Source: Thiocapsa imhoffii
GTDB lineage: Bacteria; Pseudomonadota; Gammaproteobacteria; Chromatiales; Chromatiaceae
Direction of reading: 5' to 3'
DNA: 64,000 nt
Assembly (NCBI RefSeq): GCF_016583985.1
Contig: NZ_NRSD01000002.1
Location: forward strand, 186,001 to 250,000
This document shows positions 18,586-29,718 of the stretch, piece after piece; position 1 is the stretch's first letter; each line of letters begins with the position of its first letter. Position numbers and translations under genes: made by a program. Below the pieces are notes generated by a model. That model searched no databases, was not told where the DNA came from, and saw nothing but the letters and a program-made list of their open reading frames with translations.

Positions 18586-21500
18586 TCACTCAGCGCGGGC
18601 GCGACGTAAGGTTTCCAATGCTTGAGCATAAGCACCACGCGCGATCTCCTCATGGAGCTGCCGGTGATCTTCTGCAAACATGGGCGTGGCTAGACCCTCA
18701 AGTTCGTCCCATGCCTGCAAAGCCCGCGGATCGCCTTCGGAGAGTAGGAACTCCAATTGGGCCAGAAGGACCTGCGCGATGGCCGGATTCGCGTTCGAGG
18801 TCGCGCCTCTGACCATTGCCGGCTCGGCTGTCGCGCCGTCGTCCGCGATCCGGGGCTCCGAGAGCAGGGTGGAGATTGGCGGCGCCGGCCGATCATCCCG
18901 GCGCAGACGCGCGGTCATCCAGAAGAGACTGCCTTGCCCCGGGGTGCTGGTCACACCGACCTCGCCACCCATCAGGGTCGCCAGTCGTTTGACGATCGCC
19001 AGGCCGAGTCCAGTGCCACCATGGCGACGCGTCGTCGAATCGTCGGCTTGGGTGAAGGGCTGGAACAGACGCGCTTGCTGATCCGGTGTTAAACCCGCCC
19101 CTTGGTCCTCCACCTCTAGACGGAAGAGAATACTGTCTGTGCTCTCTTCGGCCAGCATCGCCCGCACCTGGATCTCGCCTTGCTCGGAGAACTTGATGGC
19201 GTTGCCGAGAAAATTGACCAGGATCTGCTCCAGACGCATTGGATCCCCAATCACTCGCGCCGGCAGGCGCGGATCGATCGTCGTCAGCAGTCGAAGACCT
19301 TTCTCGGACGCACGCGCACCGAGCAGGCCGACACCCTGCTCGATCGCCGTCGCCGGCGTGAACGGCGTTTGCTCTAAGACAAGCCGACCGGACTCGATCT
19401 TCGACAGATCGAGGATATCGTCGATGATGAGCAGCAGATGAGACGCGGCATCGCCGAGCTTCTGTAGCCTGGTTCGCGCGGCGGGCGCGGTTACCTCCTT
19501 CAGCAGTAAATGATTCAGCCCGAGAATGGCGTTCATCGGGGTGCGAATCTCATGGGTCATGTTGGCCAGGAACCGTGTCTTCGCCCGGTTTGCCGCATCC
19601 GCCGCGTCGCGTGCCTCGGCGAGCTCCGAGGTCCGCTCCGCGACCAGATCCTCTAGGCGATGGCGATACTGCTCGAGCTCGGACTCGGCCACCTTGCGCC
19701 GAGAGATATCGAAGAAGGTCACGACGATCCTCTGCATCCGACCCTGCTCATCATGTAGCGGATGCGCCTCGCAATGCACCCATACGGGAGCGGTGCGGTC
19801 AGGTCTGACGATGCCCAGCGTCACGCCCTGAAGAGCCTGTCCGGTCTCGGCGACACGCTGGACCGGATAGGCATCCACCGGTACCTGGGTGCCATCCTCA
19901 TGAATGAAATGCCACCTCGGGTCGACGGCGGCGAGTCCCTGCATCTGCTCGAACGTCAGCCCTAAAAGATGCGACGCCATCGGGTTAGCGTACAGAATCC
20001 GGGTGTCGGGTGCGTGCGCGACTAAACCGGCATAGAGGTTGTCGACCAGCGTGCGGTAGTTGCGCTCGCTCTCGCGTAAGGCCGCCTGGGCGTCCAGGCG
20101 GACCATGGAATCGGCGGCGGTATCGGCGATGGTTTCCAGCATTCCCAACCATTCGGACGCCTCTGGACGTCGCCGCACATCACCGAGCGAGAGGGTTCCC
20201 AGCACCCGCTCGCCGACCTTGATCGGAATGCAGATGAAGGTCACGGCGCCGAGTGCCCGCAATGCCGGCAGGGCGTACTCGGGTCGCTGATTGGCATCGT
20301 GCTCCACCAATGCTTCGCCGTGCGTCGCAACCCAGCCGGAGAGCGTCTGCTCGACCGGGACACGCAAGGGCTCGTCCAGCGACCCCGGAATCCCGACGGC
20401 GCCGACAAAGACCATCTCTCCGGAGGCACTGTCGTAGGTCTCGATCGCGACGTGGGGCCAAGCAAGCCGCGTGGACAGCAGCTCGGCGAGGGCTTGGCAA
20501 AATTGGGCCGCGTCGTCCGAAGAGACCGCCAAGCGGGCGGCGGCGGCGAGTGTCTCGCGCGCCTGCTGCTCCCGGATTCGCTCGGTGATATCGGCGTAGG
20601 TGACGACGACGCCGTACCCGGCCAAGGGCAGATGCGTGGCCACCACGCCGAGCCAGGTGACCTCGCCATGCGGCTTGCGGATTCCCATTTCGGCACGATG
20701 TAAACCCCGCGTGGTCTGCAAGGCCAGAACACTCGGGTATTCCGATGTGGACATGGGTGTTCCGTCCGGGCGGATCAGGTCCCACGCAGCGCCGCCGAGC
20801 GTGCGTCGCAGCTGCTCTTCGCGCGAGATTCCGAGGATGGACTCGGCGATGGGATTGGCCTCGACGATCGTGCCATGTTCGTCAGCGACCGTAATCCCGA
20901 GCGGAAAACTGTTGAACAAGGTGCGGTACTTGGTCAACGTGACATCGAGCGACTGCTCCGTCTGTCGATGCGCATCCAGTTCCAAGGCCAGGCGCGCAGC
21001 CTGCGCGCGGAACTTGGTGATCGCATGCACGAGACCGGCAAGGAGCACACTGACGAGGATCCCGACGAGGGCGGTCGAGCAGACCTTCAGGGCACCGATG
21101 GACAGCCCGCCGGTCGCCTGGCTCGAGAACACCAGGGTCCAATGGTGGCCGTTAAACTCGAGCGGGAGGCTCAAGACGCCGGCCCCCACCGGCGACTCGG
21201 CGACGGGTGCCTCGCTCTGACTGTCGTAGAGCAAGGTTGCGGGCGCGACGGTGTCTCCATCGTAGACGGCGAGACGGATCCGCATTCCATCCCTCTGCTC
21301 CCATCCGCCCAGAATGCCGCGCATCAGGTCATTCATGCGGTAAGGGCTATAAACCCATCCCGCCAGGGCGGCGCGACGCTCCTCGATGGTCGTCACCGGC
21401 ATGCCGGCTCGGTAGACCGGCACATACATGAGTGCGCCGGCCTGCACGTCTTCGTCGGTCTCCTGGACCAGGCGGACCCATCCTGACAGGGCCGCGATGT

Positions 21501-22044
21501 CCCGATCACGTGCCTCCTCCATCGCGGCCCGTCGCACCGGCTCGGAGAACATGTCATATCCGAACGCGCGCAGATTACGATCGCTGAAGGGCTCCAGATA
21601 GACGATCGTGGAGTAGAGCGCGCGCTCGTCATCGGGCCAGACACGGTAGTCCGGAAACCCCTCTCGACGCATCGCATCGACATGCGCCGGCAACAGTTCG
21701 GGCGTGATCAGGAGGGAGAATCCGACGCCCTGGATCCCGGGTAGCTGGTCGTCGAGCCGCAGGCCGACAACAAAGGTCCGCCATTCTTCGCGCGTGACCT
21801 CCTCGGAAGCAGCGAACAGGGCCGCACCGCTGCGCAGGATCTGCGCATGCGCGGCGAGTCGGAGCTGAATGCGATCGGCAATTTCCTCCGCCACGAAGGT
21901 CCGCTCGTACCGGGCGAGTGCCTCGACCTCGGCTCGAACCACAAGGGTGAGGAACACAGTGCACAGCAGCCCCGAAAGCAGTGTCACCCACGCTGGCCAG
22001 GCCGAGCGGCGCAGGATGGGTCTTGGATCATCCATCGCGCGCAT
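18586..22044 (-). CDS. CHASE-PAS-GAF-PAS sensor histidine kinase
   Basis: 1152-aa membrane kinase. A first transmembrane helix ([18 protein letters not shown]) leads into a periplasmic CHASE domain (about 75-270, with PGIQGVGFS and [13 protein letters not shown]), then a second helix ([20 protein letters not shown]), PAS (~370-490), GAF (~500-650), PAS (~660-790), HisKA with His831 in [15 protein letters not shown], and HATPase ([21 protein letters not shown]). There is no receiver; a C-terminal ~65-residue piece ([16 protein letters not shown] to ETLRRARAE) resembles the end of the neighbouring kinase. Its start overlaps the upstream gene by 17 bp; ATG 22035 is an alternative. The ligand is unknown. 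Confidence 0.9.
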   Translation of the reverse strand: MRAMDDPRPILRRSAWPAWVTLLSGLLCTVFLTLVVRAEVEALARYERTFVAEEIADRIQLRLAAHAQILRSGAALFAASEEVTREEWRTFVVGLRLDDQLPGIQGVGFSLLITPELLPAHVDAMRREGFPDYRVWPDDERALYSTIVYLEPFSDRNLRAFGYDMFSEPVRRAAMEEARDRDIAALSGWVRLVQETDEDVQAGALMYVPVYRAGMPVTTIEERRAALAGWVYSPYRMNDLMRGILGGWEQRDGMRIRLAVYDGDTVAPATLLYDSQSEAPVAESPVGAGVLSLPLEFNGHHWTLVFSSQATGGLSIGALKVCSTALVGILVSVLLAGLVHAITKFRAQAARLALELDAHRQTEQSLDVTLTKYRTLFNSFPLGITVADEHGTIVEANPIAESILGISREEQLRRTLGGAAWDLIRPDGTPMSTSEYPSVLALQTTRGLHRAEMGIRKPHGEVTWLGVVATHLPLAGYGVVVTYADITERIREQQARETLAAAARLAVSSDDAAQFCQALAELLSTRLAWPHVAIETYDSASGEMVFVGAVGIPGSLDEPLRVPVEQTLSGWVATHGEALVEHDANQRPEYALPALRALGAVTFICIPIKVGERVLGTLSLGDVRRRPEASEWLGMLETIADTAADSMVRLDAQAALRESERNYRTLVDNLYAGLVAHAPDTRILYANPMASHLLGLTFEQMQGLAAVDPRWHFIHEDGTQVPVDAYPVQRVAETGQALQGVTLGIVRPDRTAPVWVHCEAHPLHDEQGRMQRIVVTFFDISRRKVAESELEQYRHRLEDLVAERTSELAEARDAADAANRAKTRFLANMTHEIRTPMNAILGLNHLLLKEVTAPAARTRLQKLGDAASHLLLIIDDILDLSKIESGRLVLEQTPFTPATAIEQGVGLLGARASEKGLRLLTTIDPRLPARVIGDPMRLEQILVNFLGNAIKFSEQGEIQVRAMLAEESTDSILFRLEVEDQGAGLTPDQQARLFQPFTQADDSTTRRHGGTGLGLAIVKRLATLMGGEVGVTSTPGQGSLFWMTARLRRDDRPAPPISTLLSEPRIADDGATAEPAMVRGATSNANPAIAQVLLAQLEFLLSEGDPRALQAWDELEGLATPMFAEDHRQLHEEIARGAYAQALETLRRARAE

Positions 22045-25000
22045 GGGTAACCAGACGCAGCGTGTTCAGCGCCTGCTCGAAGTCGAAATTCTCGACCTGG
22101 GATCGGAATCGTGCGGCATGCGTCCCCAAAATCGCCTCGATCAGGGGTGCGGACTCAAACACGAGGTCTTTGGCGCGCGTATTATCCTCGGCCAAGAGCG
22201 TCTCGAGCTGGGCTAGAACGATCGGTGCCTGCGACCAATCCAGGTCGGGGGGCGCACTCGCTTCCGCGCTCAACGCCAAGCGGATGCCCTGGAGAAGCGG
22301 AGTCAGAACGGCGTCCAAGGCCGTCATGCCGGCCTCCAAGTCCGACGTCGATGCGCCGGTTTCGACGCGCTCCACAAGCTCGCCCGCGCGAGCACCCAAG
22401 GCTGTCGCACCTAGCGTTGTCGAGAGTCGTTTCAGCGTTCGCGCTAGGCGCTCGACCTCATTGAGTTCGCCCGCCGCCAGGCGACGGCGCAACACCGACA
22501 CAGCGTCGCCATGCGCCTGGGTAAACACGTCGAGCACACGCCGATACCCGGCATGATCGGAGCCGACGGCACGCAGTCCGGCCGCGACATCGAGACCACG
22601 AATCGTCGCCAATTTGCCCGTCAAGGTCGCCTCGTCGACGCGGCTCGCGGTCGACGCATCGCCCACTGCGAGCGCCCCCGACATCGGCGGAAGCCAGCGC
22701 AGGAGTACGCTATAGAGCCGCTCGGGTTGCACTGGTTTGCCGATATGGTCGTTCATTCCGGCGTCCAGACAGGCCTGACGATCGTCCTCGAAGACATTGG
22801 CGGTCATGGCCAGGATCGGCAATGTCTCGCGACCGGGCAGGTGACGAATCGCCTTGGTCGCGGACAGACCATCCATCATCGGCATCTGCACGTCCATGAG
22901 GACCAGTGCATAGTCACGCTCGCGCGCTAAGTCCACCGCCTCCTGTCCGTTCTCGGCAATGTCCACGATCAACCCGAGTCTGCGTAGCAGCTCGCTGGCC
23001 ACCTCGGCATTGAGCGGATCATCCTCAACCATGAGCAGACGAACCCCACGATAGCGTCGCGCCAGACGTTCCTCCAAGTCAGCGGACGGCTGGAGATGGA
23101 GATCATTCACAGCCCCCGGAGTCGAGCCCTTGTCGTCACGCAGCGGGATCTCGACCCAAAATCGGCTTCCCTCCCCCGGCATGCTCTCGACCCCGACCTC
23201 GCCGCCCATCAACTCGGCTAGCCGTTTGCAGATGACCAGTCCGAGACCCGTACCGCCGTAACGGCGGGTCGTGGAATCGTCGCCTTGGGTGAAGGGCTTG
23301 AAGAGTCGCTCGCATTGGCTCGGGGTCAGACCGATGCCCTCGTCCGCGACCTCGAGGCAGAGCAAGCGCCGACCCTCATCCTCTTCTCGGATTCGAGCAC
23401 GGACGCGAATCGTGCCCTGCTCGGAAAACTTGATCGCGTTGCCGAGATAATTCAGCAGAATCTGGCCGAGCCGGTGGGCATCGCCAAACAGCACGGCCGG
23501 GATGCGCGGGTCCACTGACTGCTCAAGGGTCAGTCCCTTGGTCGTCGCGCGCTCGCCAAGGAGACTGAAGGCGTGTTGAATCAGAGCAACGGGCGAGAAG
23601 CTGGTCTCCTCAAGCGTCAACTGACCGGCCTCGATCTTGGAGAGGTCGAGGATGTCGTTGATGATCGACAGAAGATGCCGGGCCGCATCCACGATCTTCC
23701 CGACCTGAGCACGCGGCTTAGGATCGGTCACCTCGTGCTCCAGCAGATGGCCGAGACCAATGATGGCGTTCATTGGCGTGCGTATCTCATGACTCATGTT
23801 GGCCAGGAAAGCGCTCTTGGAGCGGCTGGCCGCCTCGGCACCCTCCTTGGCCTTGGCCAGCGCAAGCTCGGTACGACGGCGCATGATGATCCGCCACAGA
23901 TCGTCTCCGACCAACTGAAGCTGCTGGCGGTCCGTTTCGTCGTAGTCGATCGGCTTGTTGCCTACGCCGATGAGCATGCGGACCTGCGCCCCCTCCTTGA
24001 TGGGTACGCCGAGATGACGCATGAGCACGGCATGTCCCTGCGGGTAGCCGTGGCGGCCGGACATCGTCTGAACATCGTTATGGATGACGGCTTGCCCGGT
24101 GCGCAGGGTATCCGCCCAGATCCCGGCCTTGGATACCGGGTAATGCGTGTCGTATTCGGCCGCGCAGTAGGCCAGCGTTCCGCGCGACCAGGTGCAAAGC
24201 TGAATGGTTTCCTGATTCTCGTTGACGAAATGAAGGTAGCCGATGAGACTGTCGGTCAGATCGACGGCGGTGTCGATGCCCGCCTGCATGAGCTCGGACT
24301 CGCTCAAGCTCGGTGCCGCCTGACTCAAGTCGAATAGGGCCTTCAGACGCCGGTCGCTGCGCATGAGATCGCGGTTGGCGGCATCCAGTTCGGCGGTCCT
24401 GGCATCGACGAGCGCCCGCAAATGATGCCGGTGCAGATCCAGCTCTGCTTTGGCGAGGGTACGCTCGGTGATGTCCGTCACGATCGCGACGACATAGGGA
24501 TGCCCCGCGATCTCGATCGCACGATTGCCCACCCGTACATACCGGATGCTGCCATCCTTGTGACGATGCAGGGTGTCGAAGTCGCCCCGACCGTCTCTTA
24601 GGATCATGCGCAGGCCATCACGCACGCCGGCCAGATCACGCTCGGCCTGAACATCCGCGATTCCGAGCTGGGCGAATTCCTCGCGGGTGTAGCCGAGCGC
24701 CTCGCAAGCGGCATCATTGAACTCGACGAAACGAGTGGTCTCGGCATCGACCAGAATGATGCCATCGCTGGCCTGCACAAAGATGGCGCGATAGACCTCC
24801 TCGCGCTCGCGCAGCGCATCCTGGGCCTCGCGCAGCCTGGTGATGTCCATTGCGGTGCCGACCGCGAGAGCGGGACATCCGTCAGGGTTTCGGCGTACAA
24901 CACGCCCACGCGTCTGGAGCCACACCCAGCGGCCGTCTCGATGGCGACTCCGATACTCGCATTCGATCAGCGGTTCACCCGGCGCAAAGGCCGCCTGGAA

Positions 25001-26029
25001 GGCATGCATCGCGGTGTCGCGATCATCCGGATGCACGGACTCCAGCCAGGCAGCCCGATCAAGTGGGGTCTCGACCCCTCGAAGACCGAGCAGATCGCGC
25101 ATCGTTTCGTCGCGATAGAGCAGATCCGCGCCCAGGTCGAATTCCCAGAAACCGATGCCGGATGCATCGACGGCCATTCGCAACCGCTGCTCGGTATGGG
25201 CTTGCGCTCCCAACAAGCGCTCGGTTCGGCGCTTGGTCTCGTCGTGCAGGAGGTTGAACCCGATCCGCTCCATCAGGTTATGCAGCGTCAACATCCCCAT
25301 GACCTGTCCGTTGGCATCCACGACCGCGAGATGCCGCAGGCCCTCTTGTTGCATCAGGCACGCGGCATCCGACACGGGGCTGTCGTCGCGGATCATCCGC
25401 ACGGGCGATCGCATCACATCGCGCACGATCAAGTCCCGGGCCTGTGCGCCCCGCCTTGCCAAGAGATCGGGAATGTCGCGCTCGGTGAGGATGCCCAGCG
25501 GGCGCCGCGCCTCCACGATCAGCACATAGGAGGCGCGGTACTGCAGCATGAGCCTGCGCGCCTGTGCGACGGACGCATTGGGCGGCATGAGTGGCAGGTC
25601 GCGATCCATCACGGCGGTCAGGTCATCGAGCTGCTTGAGCAGGCGCAGCGTTAAATAGCGACGAAAGTCGGTCTCGCTCGCGACTCCGACGGCCTTGCCG
25701 CTCGGGTCGATCGCCACCAAGTGGCGAATCTGGTGATCGAGGGCCTGGAGGTAAGCGGAGGCGAAATCGGTCTCCATGGGGATGGCGAGCACCGGTGCGC
25801 TCATCACCTCGGCAACCGGCCGGTCGAGATTGACCTCCCGGTCTAGCAGTCGCAGCAGATCACGCTCGGTCAGGATCCCTAAGGGCTGCTCATTCTCAAG
25901 CACGAGGATACATGAGAGTCTTTCCCGCGCCATGGTCCGAACGGCATCGCCGAGCGGGCTGTCTGGCATCACGTATTGCAGCGCCCGCGACATGATGTCG
26001 GCGAGCGTCAGCTCGATGGCATCCGACAT
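22028..26029 (-). CDS. CBS-PAS-GAF hybrid histidine kinase with receiver and degenerate HPt
   Basis: 1333-aa soluble sensor. It begins with four CBS motifs in two pairs (residues about 10-265; repeated GILTERDL segments), which in other proteins bind adenosine nucleotides. Then two PAS/PAC domains (~295-545), GAF (~590-730), HisKA with His747 in [15 protein letters not shown], HATPase ([20 protein letters not shown]), receiver ([25 protein letters not shown]), and an HPt-like helical region where the usual LAHTLKG motif reads LARTLKR: the phosphoacceptor His is Arg1197. AAGGAG precedes ATG 26029. It follows the HD-GYP gene by 29 bp, so the three genes form one operon. Confidence 0.92.
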   Translation of the reverse strand: MSDAIELTLADIMSRALQYVMPDSPLGDAVRTMARERLSCILVLENEQPLGILTERDLLRLLDREVNLDRPVAEVMSAPVLAIPMETDFASAYLQALDHQIRHLVAIDPSGKAVGVASETDFRRYLTLRLLKQLDDLTAVMDRDLPLMPPNASVAQARRLMLQYRASYVLIVEARRPLGILTERDIPDLLARRGAQARDLIVRDVMRSPVRMIRDDSPVSDAACLMQQEGLRHLAVVDANGQVMGMLTLHNLMERIGFNLLHDETKRRTERLLGAQAHTEQRLRMAVDASGIGFWEFDLGADLLYRDETMRDLLGLRGVETPLDRAAWLESVHPDDRDTAMHAFQAAFAPGEPLIECEYRSRHRDGRWVWLQTRGRVVRRNPDGCPALAVGTAMDITRLREAQDALREREEVYRAIFVQASDGIILVDAETTRFVEFNDAACEALGYTREEFAQLGIADVQAERDLAGVRDGLRMILRDGRGDFDTLHRHKDGSIRYVRVGNRAIEIAGHPYVVAIVTDITERTLAKAELDLHRHHLRALVDARTAELDAANRDLMRSDRRLKALFDLSQAAPSLSESELMQAGIDTAVDLTDSLIGYLHFVNENQETIQLCTWSRGTLAYCAAEYDTHYPVSKAGIWADTLRTGQAVIHNDVQTMSGRHGYPQGHAVLMRHLGVPIKEGAQVRMLIGVGNKPIDYDETDRQQLQLVGDDLWRIIMRRRTELALAKAKEGAEAASRSKSAFLANMSHEIRTPMNAIIGLGHLLEHEVTDPKPRAQVGKIVDAARHLLSIINDILDLSKIEAGQLTLEETSFSPVALIQHAFSLLGERATTKGLTLEQSVDPRIPAVLFGDAHRLGQILLNYLGNAIKFSEQGTIRVRARIREEDEGRRLLCLEVADEGIGLTPSQCERLFKPFTQGDDSTTRRYGGTGLGLVICKRLAELMGGEVGVESMPGEGSRFWVEIPLRDDKGSTPGAVNDLHLQPSADLEERLARRYRGVRLLMVEDDPLNAEVASELLRRLGLIVDIAENGQEAVDLARERDYALVLMDVQMPMMDGLSATKAIRHLPGRETLPILAMTANVFEDDRQACLDAGMNDHIGKPVQPERLYSVLLRWLPPMSGALAVGDASTASRVDEATLTGKLATIRGLDVAAGLRAVGSDHAGYRRVLDVFTQAHGDAVSVLRRRLAAGELNEVERLARTLKRLSTTLGATALGARAGELVERVETGASTSDLEAGMTALDAVLTPLLQGIRLALSAEASAPPDLDWSQAPIVLAQLETLLAEDNTRAKDLVFESAPLIEAILGTHAARFRSQVENFDFEQALNTLRLVTHARDG

Positions 26030-26058
26030 CGACACACTCCTTGAACGATACGAGTCAT

Positions 26059-27231
26059 TCAGGTCGATCCCGGGCTGGCAGGCTCGGGCGCGGTTGATTC
26101 GCACCGCCGCGCGACCTGGTGAATGCGGCGCGAGTCGCTGTCGGCGAAGCGCACGGCAATGTTCTGGAATGCCTCGCGCCGCAGCATAAAGGCGTCGACC
26201 ACATCCGGATCGAAATGGGTGCCGCGTCCCTGCTCGATGATGGACACGGTCTCATCGAACGAGCAGGCACGCTTGTAGACACGCCGGCACATCAGCGCGT
26301 CGAAGACGTCCGCTAGCGCCATCAACCGGGCGGCGATCGGGATTGCATCGCCCTTGAGACCCTCCGGATACCCGGAGCCGTCCCATTTCTCGTGGTGATA
26401 GTGCGCGATCTCCTTGGCGATCGCCAAGAAGGCAATTGGGCACTCGGCATCGCGCTCGGCCAGCTCGATCGCCTCGCGGCCCAGACGGCTATGCGTCTTC
26501 ATGATCTCCCATTCCGCGGGTGTGAGCTTGCCGGGCTTGAGCAGGATGTGATCGGGCACGCCGACCTTCCCGATGTCGTGCAGCGGTGCTGACTTGACCA
26601 ACAGATCGATGGTCTGCTCGGTGAGAAAAGGCGCAAAACGCGGGTGCGTGCGCAAGGCGTCGGCGAGCAGCCCGACGTAGCCTTGGGTGCGACGCAGATG
26701 GTTGCCGGTCTCGGGATCCCGGATCTCCGCCAGATGCGCTAGTGCGCGAATGCTCGCGTCCTGGATCAGGATGTTCTCCTGCATGCGACGCGATACCTCG
26801 GCCTCGAGCAGTAGATTCTCGTTGCGCAGACGGTCCCGAGCGGTCTTTAGTTCGAGTTGAGTCTTGATTCTGGCAAGAACGATCGCCGGCTTGATGGGCT
26901 TGGTGATGTAGTCCACCGCGCCGAGCGCAAGACCGCGCTCCTCGTCGATCGCCGTGTCTAAGGCTGTGACGAAGATCACCGGAATGTCCGCGGTTGTCGG
27001 CTCGGCGCGCAGCCGCCTCATCACCTCGTAGCCATCCATGTCCGGCATCATCACGTCGAGCAGAATCAGATCGGGACGCGGTTCGGCAAGCGCCTGCAAC
27101 GCTCGCCGGCCGGAGCGAACGGCGCGGACACTGTAGGCCGGACTCAAGAGATCGGACAGAACGGTCAGGTTCTCGACCATGTCGTCGACAATGAGAATGG
27201 TCGCTAGGGCCGTGCGGGTATCCGTCAACAT
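26059..27231 (-). CDS. RpfG-type response regulator with HD-GYP phosphodiesterase
   Basis: 390-aa protein joining a receiver ([18 protein letters not shown], phospho-Asp in [13 protein letters not shown], Lys in YITKPIKP) to an HD-GYP domain (residues ~165-355) with [21 protein letters not shown] and LADVFDAL. Such domains degrade cyclic-di-GMP. All core metal-binding residues appear present, so it is probably active. AGGAG sits 9 nt before ATG 27231; an in-frame GTG lies 6 nt further up. It heads the three-gene operon with the two large kinases, which suggests they phosphorylate its receiver and link many inputs to c-di-GMP level. Confidence 0.93.
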   Translation of the reverse strand: MLTDTRTALATILIVDDMVENLTVLSDLLSPAYSVRAVRSGRRALQALAEPRPDLILLDVMMPDMDGYEVMRRLRAEPTTADIPVIFVTALDTAIDEERGLALGAVDYITKPIKPAIVLARIKTQLELKTARDRLRNENLLLEAEVSRRMQENILIQDASIRALAHLAEIRDPETGNHLRRTQGYVGLLADALRTHPRFAPFLTEQTIDLLVKSAPLHDIGKVGVPDHILLKPGKLTPAEWEIMKTHSRLGREAIELAERDAECPIAFLAIAKEIAHYHHEKWDGSGYPEGLKGDAIPIAARLMALADVFDALMCRRVYKRACSFDETVSIIEQGRGTHFDPDVVDAFMLRREAFQNIAVRFADSDSRRIHQVARRCESTAPEPASPGST

Positions 27232-27499
27232 CAGCACTAACTCCTAAACCGTAGCTAAGACGCTGTATCGCAGTGATTGCTGAACCAAGACGGGAACTCC
27301 TCCGGCTCTGCCGTGGGATTGTGACCTCATCGTCTCGTGGTCAAGTTGGCCTTCTTTTCCATGATGGTCAAGAAGTCGGAAGATCAGGATCGAACGCTGT
27401 CCGAGCGCTGGCGCGCGGCCTGGCACGGCACATCGGCTGCTGTTGCGAGCGGGCCCGTGACCGCGATCACTGACCCTGTCCTGTGTAGTGAGCCGACGT

Positions 27500-28789
27500 T
27501 TAGCGCGATCGCTCGCGCTCAATCGCCCGATAACCGATGTCGCGCCGGAACTGACAATGTTCCCAACCGATCCTTTCAACGGCCTGGTAGGCCAGGGACT
27601 GGGCGGCCGAGACGCTGTCGCCGAGTGCGGTGACGCAGAGGACGCGTCCGCCGTTGGTTAGGATCGCCGATCCATCCGCTTTGGTGCCGGCTTGGAAGAC
27701 CTTGACGTCCGCGGGCAACGCGGCGTCCAGACCGCTGATCGGGTGGCCGGTCGCGTAGCTGTCCGGATAACCGCCGGCCGCCATGACCACGCCGAGCGCG
27801 GGACGCGGATCCCAAGCGGTTGTCACCTGATCAAGACGGCCTGCGATCGCGGCGAGGCAAAGCTCGACCAGGTCTGACTCCAGACGCATCAGCAGCGGCT
27901 GAGTCTCGGGGTCACCGAGCCGGCAGTTGTATTCGAGCACCTTGGGCGTGCCGTCGGGCGCGATCATGAGCCCGGCGTAGAGGAAGCCGCGATAGGGGAT
28001 GCCCTCGGCGGCGAGTCCGGCGACCGTCGGCTCGATCACCTCGCGCAGGATGCGCTCGTGGATGGCGGGGGTGACGATAGGCGCGGGCGAGTAGGCGCCC
28101 ATGCCGCCGGTATTGGGACCACGATCGCCGTCGTCGCGCGCCTTGTGGTCCTGCGAGCTGGCGAAGGGCAGGACGTGCGCGCCGTCGACCATGACGATGA
28201 AGCTCGCCTCCTCGCCCCGCAGCCATTCCTCGATGACGACCCGCGCGCCGGCCTGGCCGAAGCGCCCGGCATCGAGCATGTCGAGCACGGCGGTTTCGGC
28301 GGTCGCGAGGTCCTCGGCGAGAATCACCCCCTTGCCGGCCGCGAGCCCATCGGCCTTGATGACGATGGGTACCCCCACCTCGCGCAGATAGGCGAGCGCG
28401 GGCGCGGGTTCGGTGAAGACGCCATAGGCGGCGGTCGGGATTTGATGACGCGCCAGGAAATCCTTGGTGAAGGCCTTGGATCCCTCCAGTTGCGCGGCGG
28501 CTTGGCGTGGCCCGAAGCAGCGTAGACCGGCGGTCTCGAAGGCATCGACGAGACCGGCGACCAAGGGCGCCTCGGGGCCGACGATGGTGAGGTCGATCGC
28601 CTGCTCGGTGGCGAAGCGGCACAGCGCCGGGATGTCGTCCGCCGCGATCGGCAAGTTCTCGACCTTGGGCTCGGTGGCGGTGCCGCCGTTGCCGGGCGCG
28701 ACGAAGACACGTTCAGCGCGTGGCGATTGCGCGGCCTTCCAGGCGAGCGCGTGCTCGCGTCCACCACCACCGACGATCAGGATCTGCAT
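27500..28789 (-). CDS. purD: phosphoribosylamine-glycine ligase PurD
   Basis: GAR synthetase, second step of de novo purine synthesis: phosphoribosylamine + glycine + ATP. 429 aa, normal length, ATP-grasp fold. Seen are ILIVGGGGREHALAWK at the N-terminus, the ATP-binding PIVIKADGLAAGKGV, DHKARDDGDRGPNTGGMGAY, and EYNCRLGDPETQ in the active site, where most homologues have EFNVRFGDPE. It is last in a purH-lpxA-purD run on the minus strand, 55 bp from the lpxA-like gene. Confidence 0.95.
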   Translation of the reverse strand: MQILIVGGGGREHALAWKAAQSPRAERVFVAPGNGGTATEPKVENLPIAADDIPALCRFATEQAIDLTIVGPEAPLVAGLVDAFETAGLRCFGPRQAAAQLEGSKAFTKDFLARHQIPTAAYGVFTEPAPALAYLREVGVPIVIKADGLAAGKGVILAEDLATAETAVLDMLDAGRFGQAGARVVIEEWLRGEEASFIVMVDGAHVLPFASSQDHKARDDGDRGPNTGGMGAYSPAPIVTPAIHERILREVIEPTVAGLAAEGIPYRGFLYAGLMIAPDGTPKVLEYNCRLGDPETQPLLMRLESDLVELCLAAIAGRLDQVTTAWDPRPALGVVMAAGGYPDSYATGHPISGLDAALPADVKVFQAGTKADGSAILTNGGRVLCVTALGDSVSAAQSLAYQAVERIGWEHCQFRRDIGYRAIERERSR

Positions 28790-28844
28790 ACTGGTTGATT
28801 CCTCACGAGATGCGGTCGAGCCAGGGCCCTAGCAGCCGCCCGGA

Positions 28845-29630
28845 TCAGAGATCCCGGCCGAACGACAGGACGCCCCGTCGGCTCGATTCAATGAAATGGA
28901 CGATGTGCCCGGTCTCGGGACTGGGGTAGGTCCGTTCGGCCTCCACCAGGGCCTCGGCGAGACGCAGGCCCGACGTGAAGATGAGCCGATAGACGGACTT
29001 GATCCGGCTGCGTTGTTCCTGGGTGAAACCAGCGCGTCGCAGGCCGACCAGGTTCAGGCCGATGATCCGCGCGCGATGACCGTCGACCAGGGTGTAGGGC
29101 GGGACGTCCTGGGGGACACCGCTCACGCCCGCGACCATGGCATAGGCGCCGATTCGGCAGAATTGATGCACCGCGACCTGTCCCGAGAGGAAGGTGCGGT
29201 GCTCGACCTCGACATGTCCGGCGAGCGTGGCCGTGTTGGCGAGGATGTTGTGATCGCCGACGATGCAGTCGTGACCGGCGTGCGAGAAGGCCATCCAATA
29301 GTTGTGGCTGCCGATCCGGGTGCCATCATCAGACTTGATCCCGCAGCTGATGTTGACATTCTCTTTGAACTGATTGTGATCGCCAATGGTGAGCGGTCGC
29401 GCCAGCTCGGGTCGAAAGCCGAGATCCTGGGGCTCGGAGCCGAGGGTGACACCATGACAGACCCGATTGTGCGCGCCCATGCGGGTCATCCCGTAGATGC
29501 GCGCGCAAGACTCGATGCGGCAGCCCTCGCCGATCACGGCGCCCGATTCGACGATCGAATAGGGGCCGACGATGACGGATTCGTGCAGTCGAGCACCGTC
29601 TTCGATGATGGCGGTGGGATGGATGCGCAT
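28845..29630 (-). CDS. lpxA: LpxA-like acyl-ACP-UDP-N-acetylglucosamine O-acyltransferase
   Basis: 261-aa left-handed beta-helix protein of the LpxA family (about 262 aa). In the family it transfers a hydroxyacyl chain to UDP-GlcNAc, the first step of lipid A synthesis. Hexapeptide repeats fill residues 1-185; catalytic-type histidines are in [15 protein letters not shown] and QVAVHQFC, and the C-terminus has the helical [13 protein letters not shown] region. It lies between purH and purD, not in the lpxD-fabZ-lpxA-lpxB cluster, so it may be a second copy with a different acyl preference; NVNISCGI replaces the usual SVTIHRGT turn. Symbol provisional. Confidence 0.85.
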   Translation of the reverse strand: MRIHPTAIIEDGARLHESVIVGPYSIVESGAVIGEGCRIESCARIYGMTRMGAHNRVCHGVTLGSEPQDLGFRPELARPLTIGDHNQFKENVNISCGIKSDDGTRIGSHNYWMAFSHAGHDCIVGDHNILANTATLAGHVEVEHRTFLSGQVAVHQFCRIGAYAMVAGVSGVPQDVPPYTLVDGHRARIIGLNLVGLRRAGFTQEQRSRIKSVYRLIFTSGLRLAEALVEAERTYPSPETGHIVHFIESSRRGVLSFGRDL

Positions 29631-29718
29631 GTGTCGAAGGTCTCCAACGCGAGAGGATCAGCCGCTAGCTCCGGACCAGCGATCTCGGGGCTGACGGCCG
29701 AACGCCGATGCCCGATCC

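Noticed and set aside
16000..27231. LOV or phytochrome-type photoreceptor domains in the large kinases
   Set aside because: The PAS domains lack the flavin-binding NCRFLQ-type motif and the GAF domains show no clear bilin cysteine; light sensing cannot be claimed.
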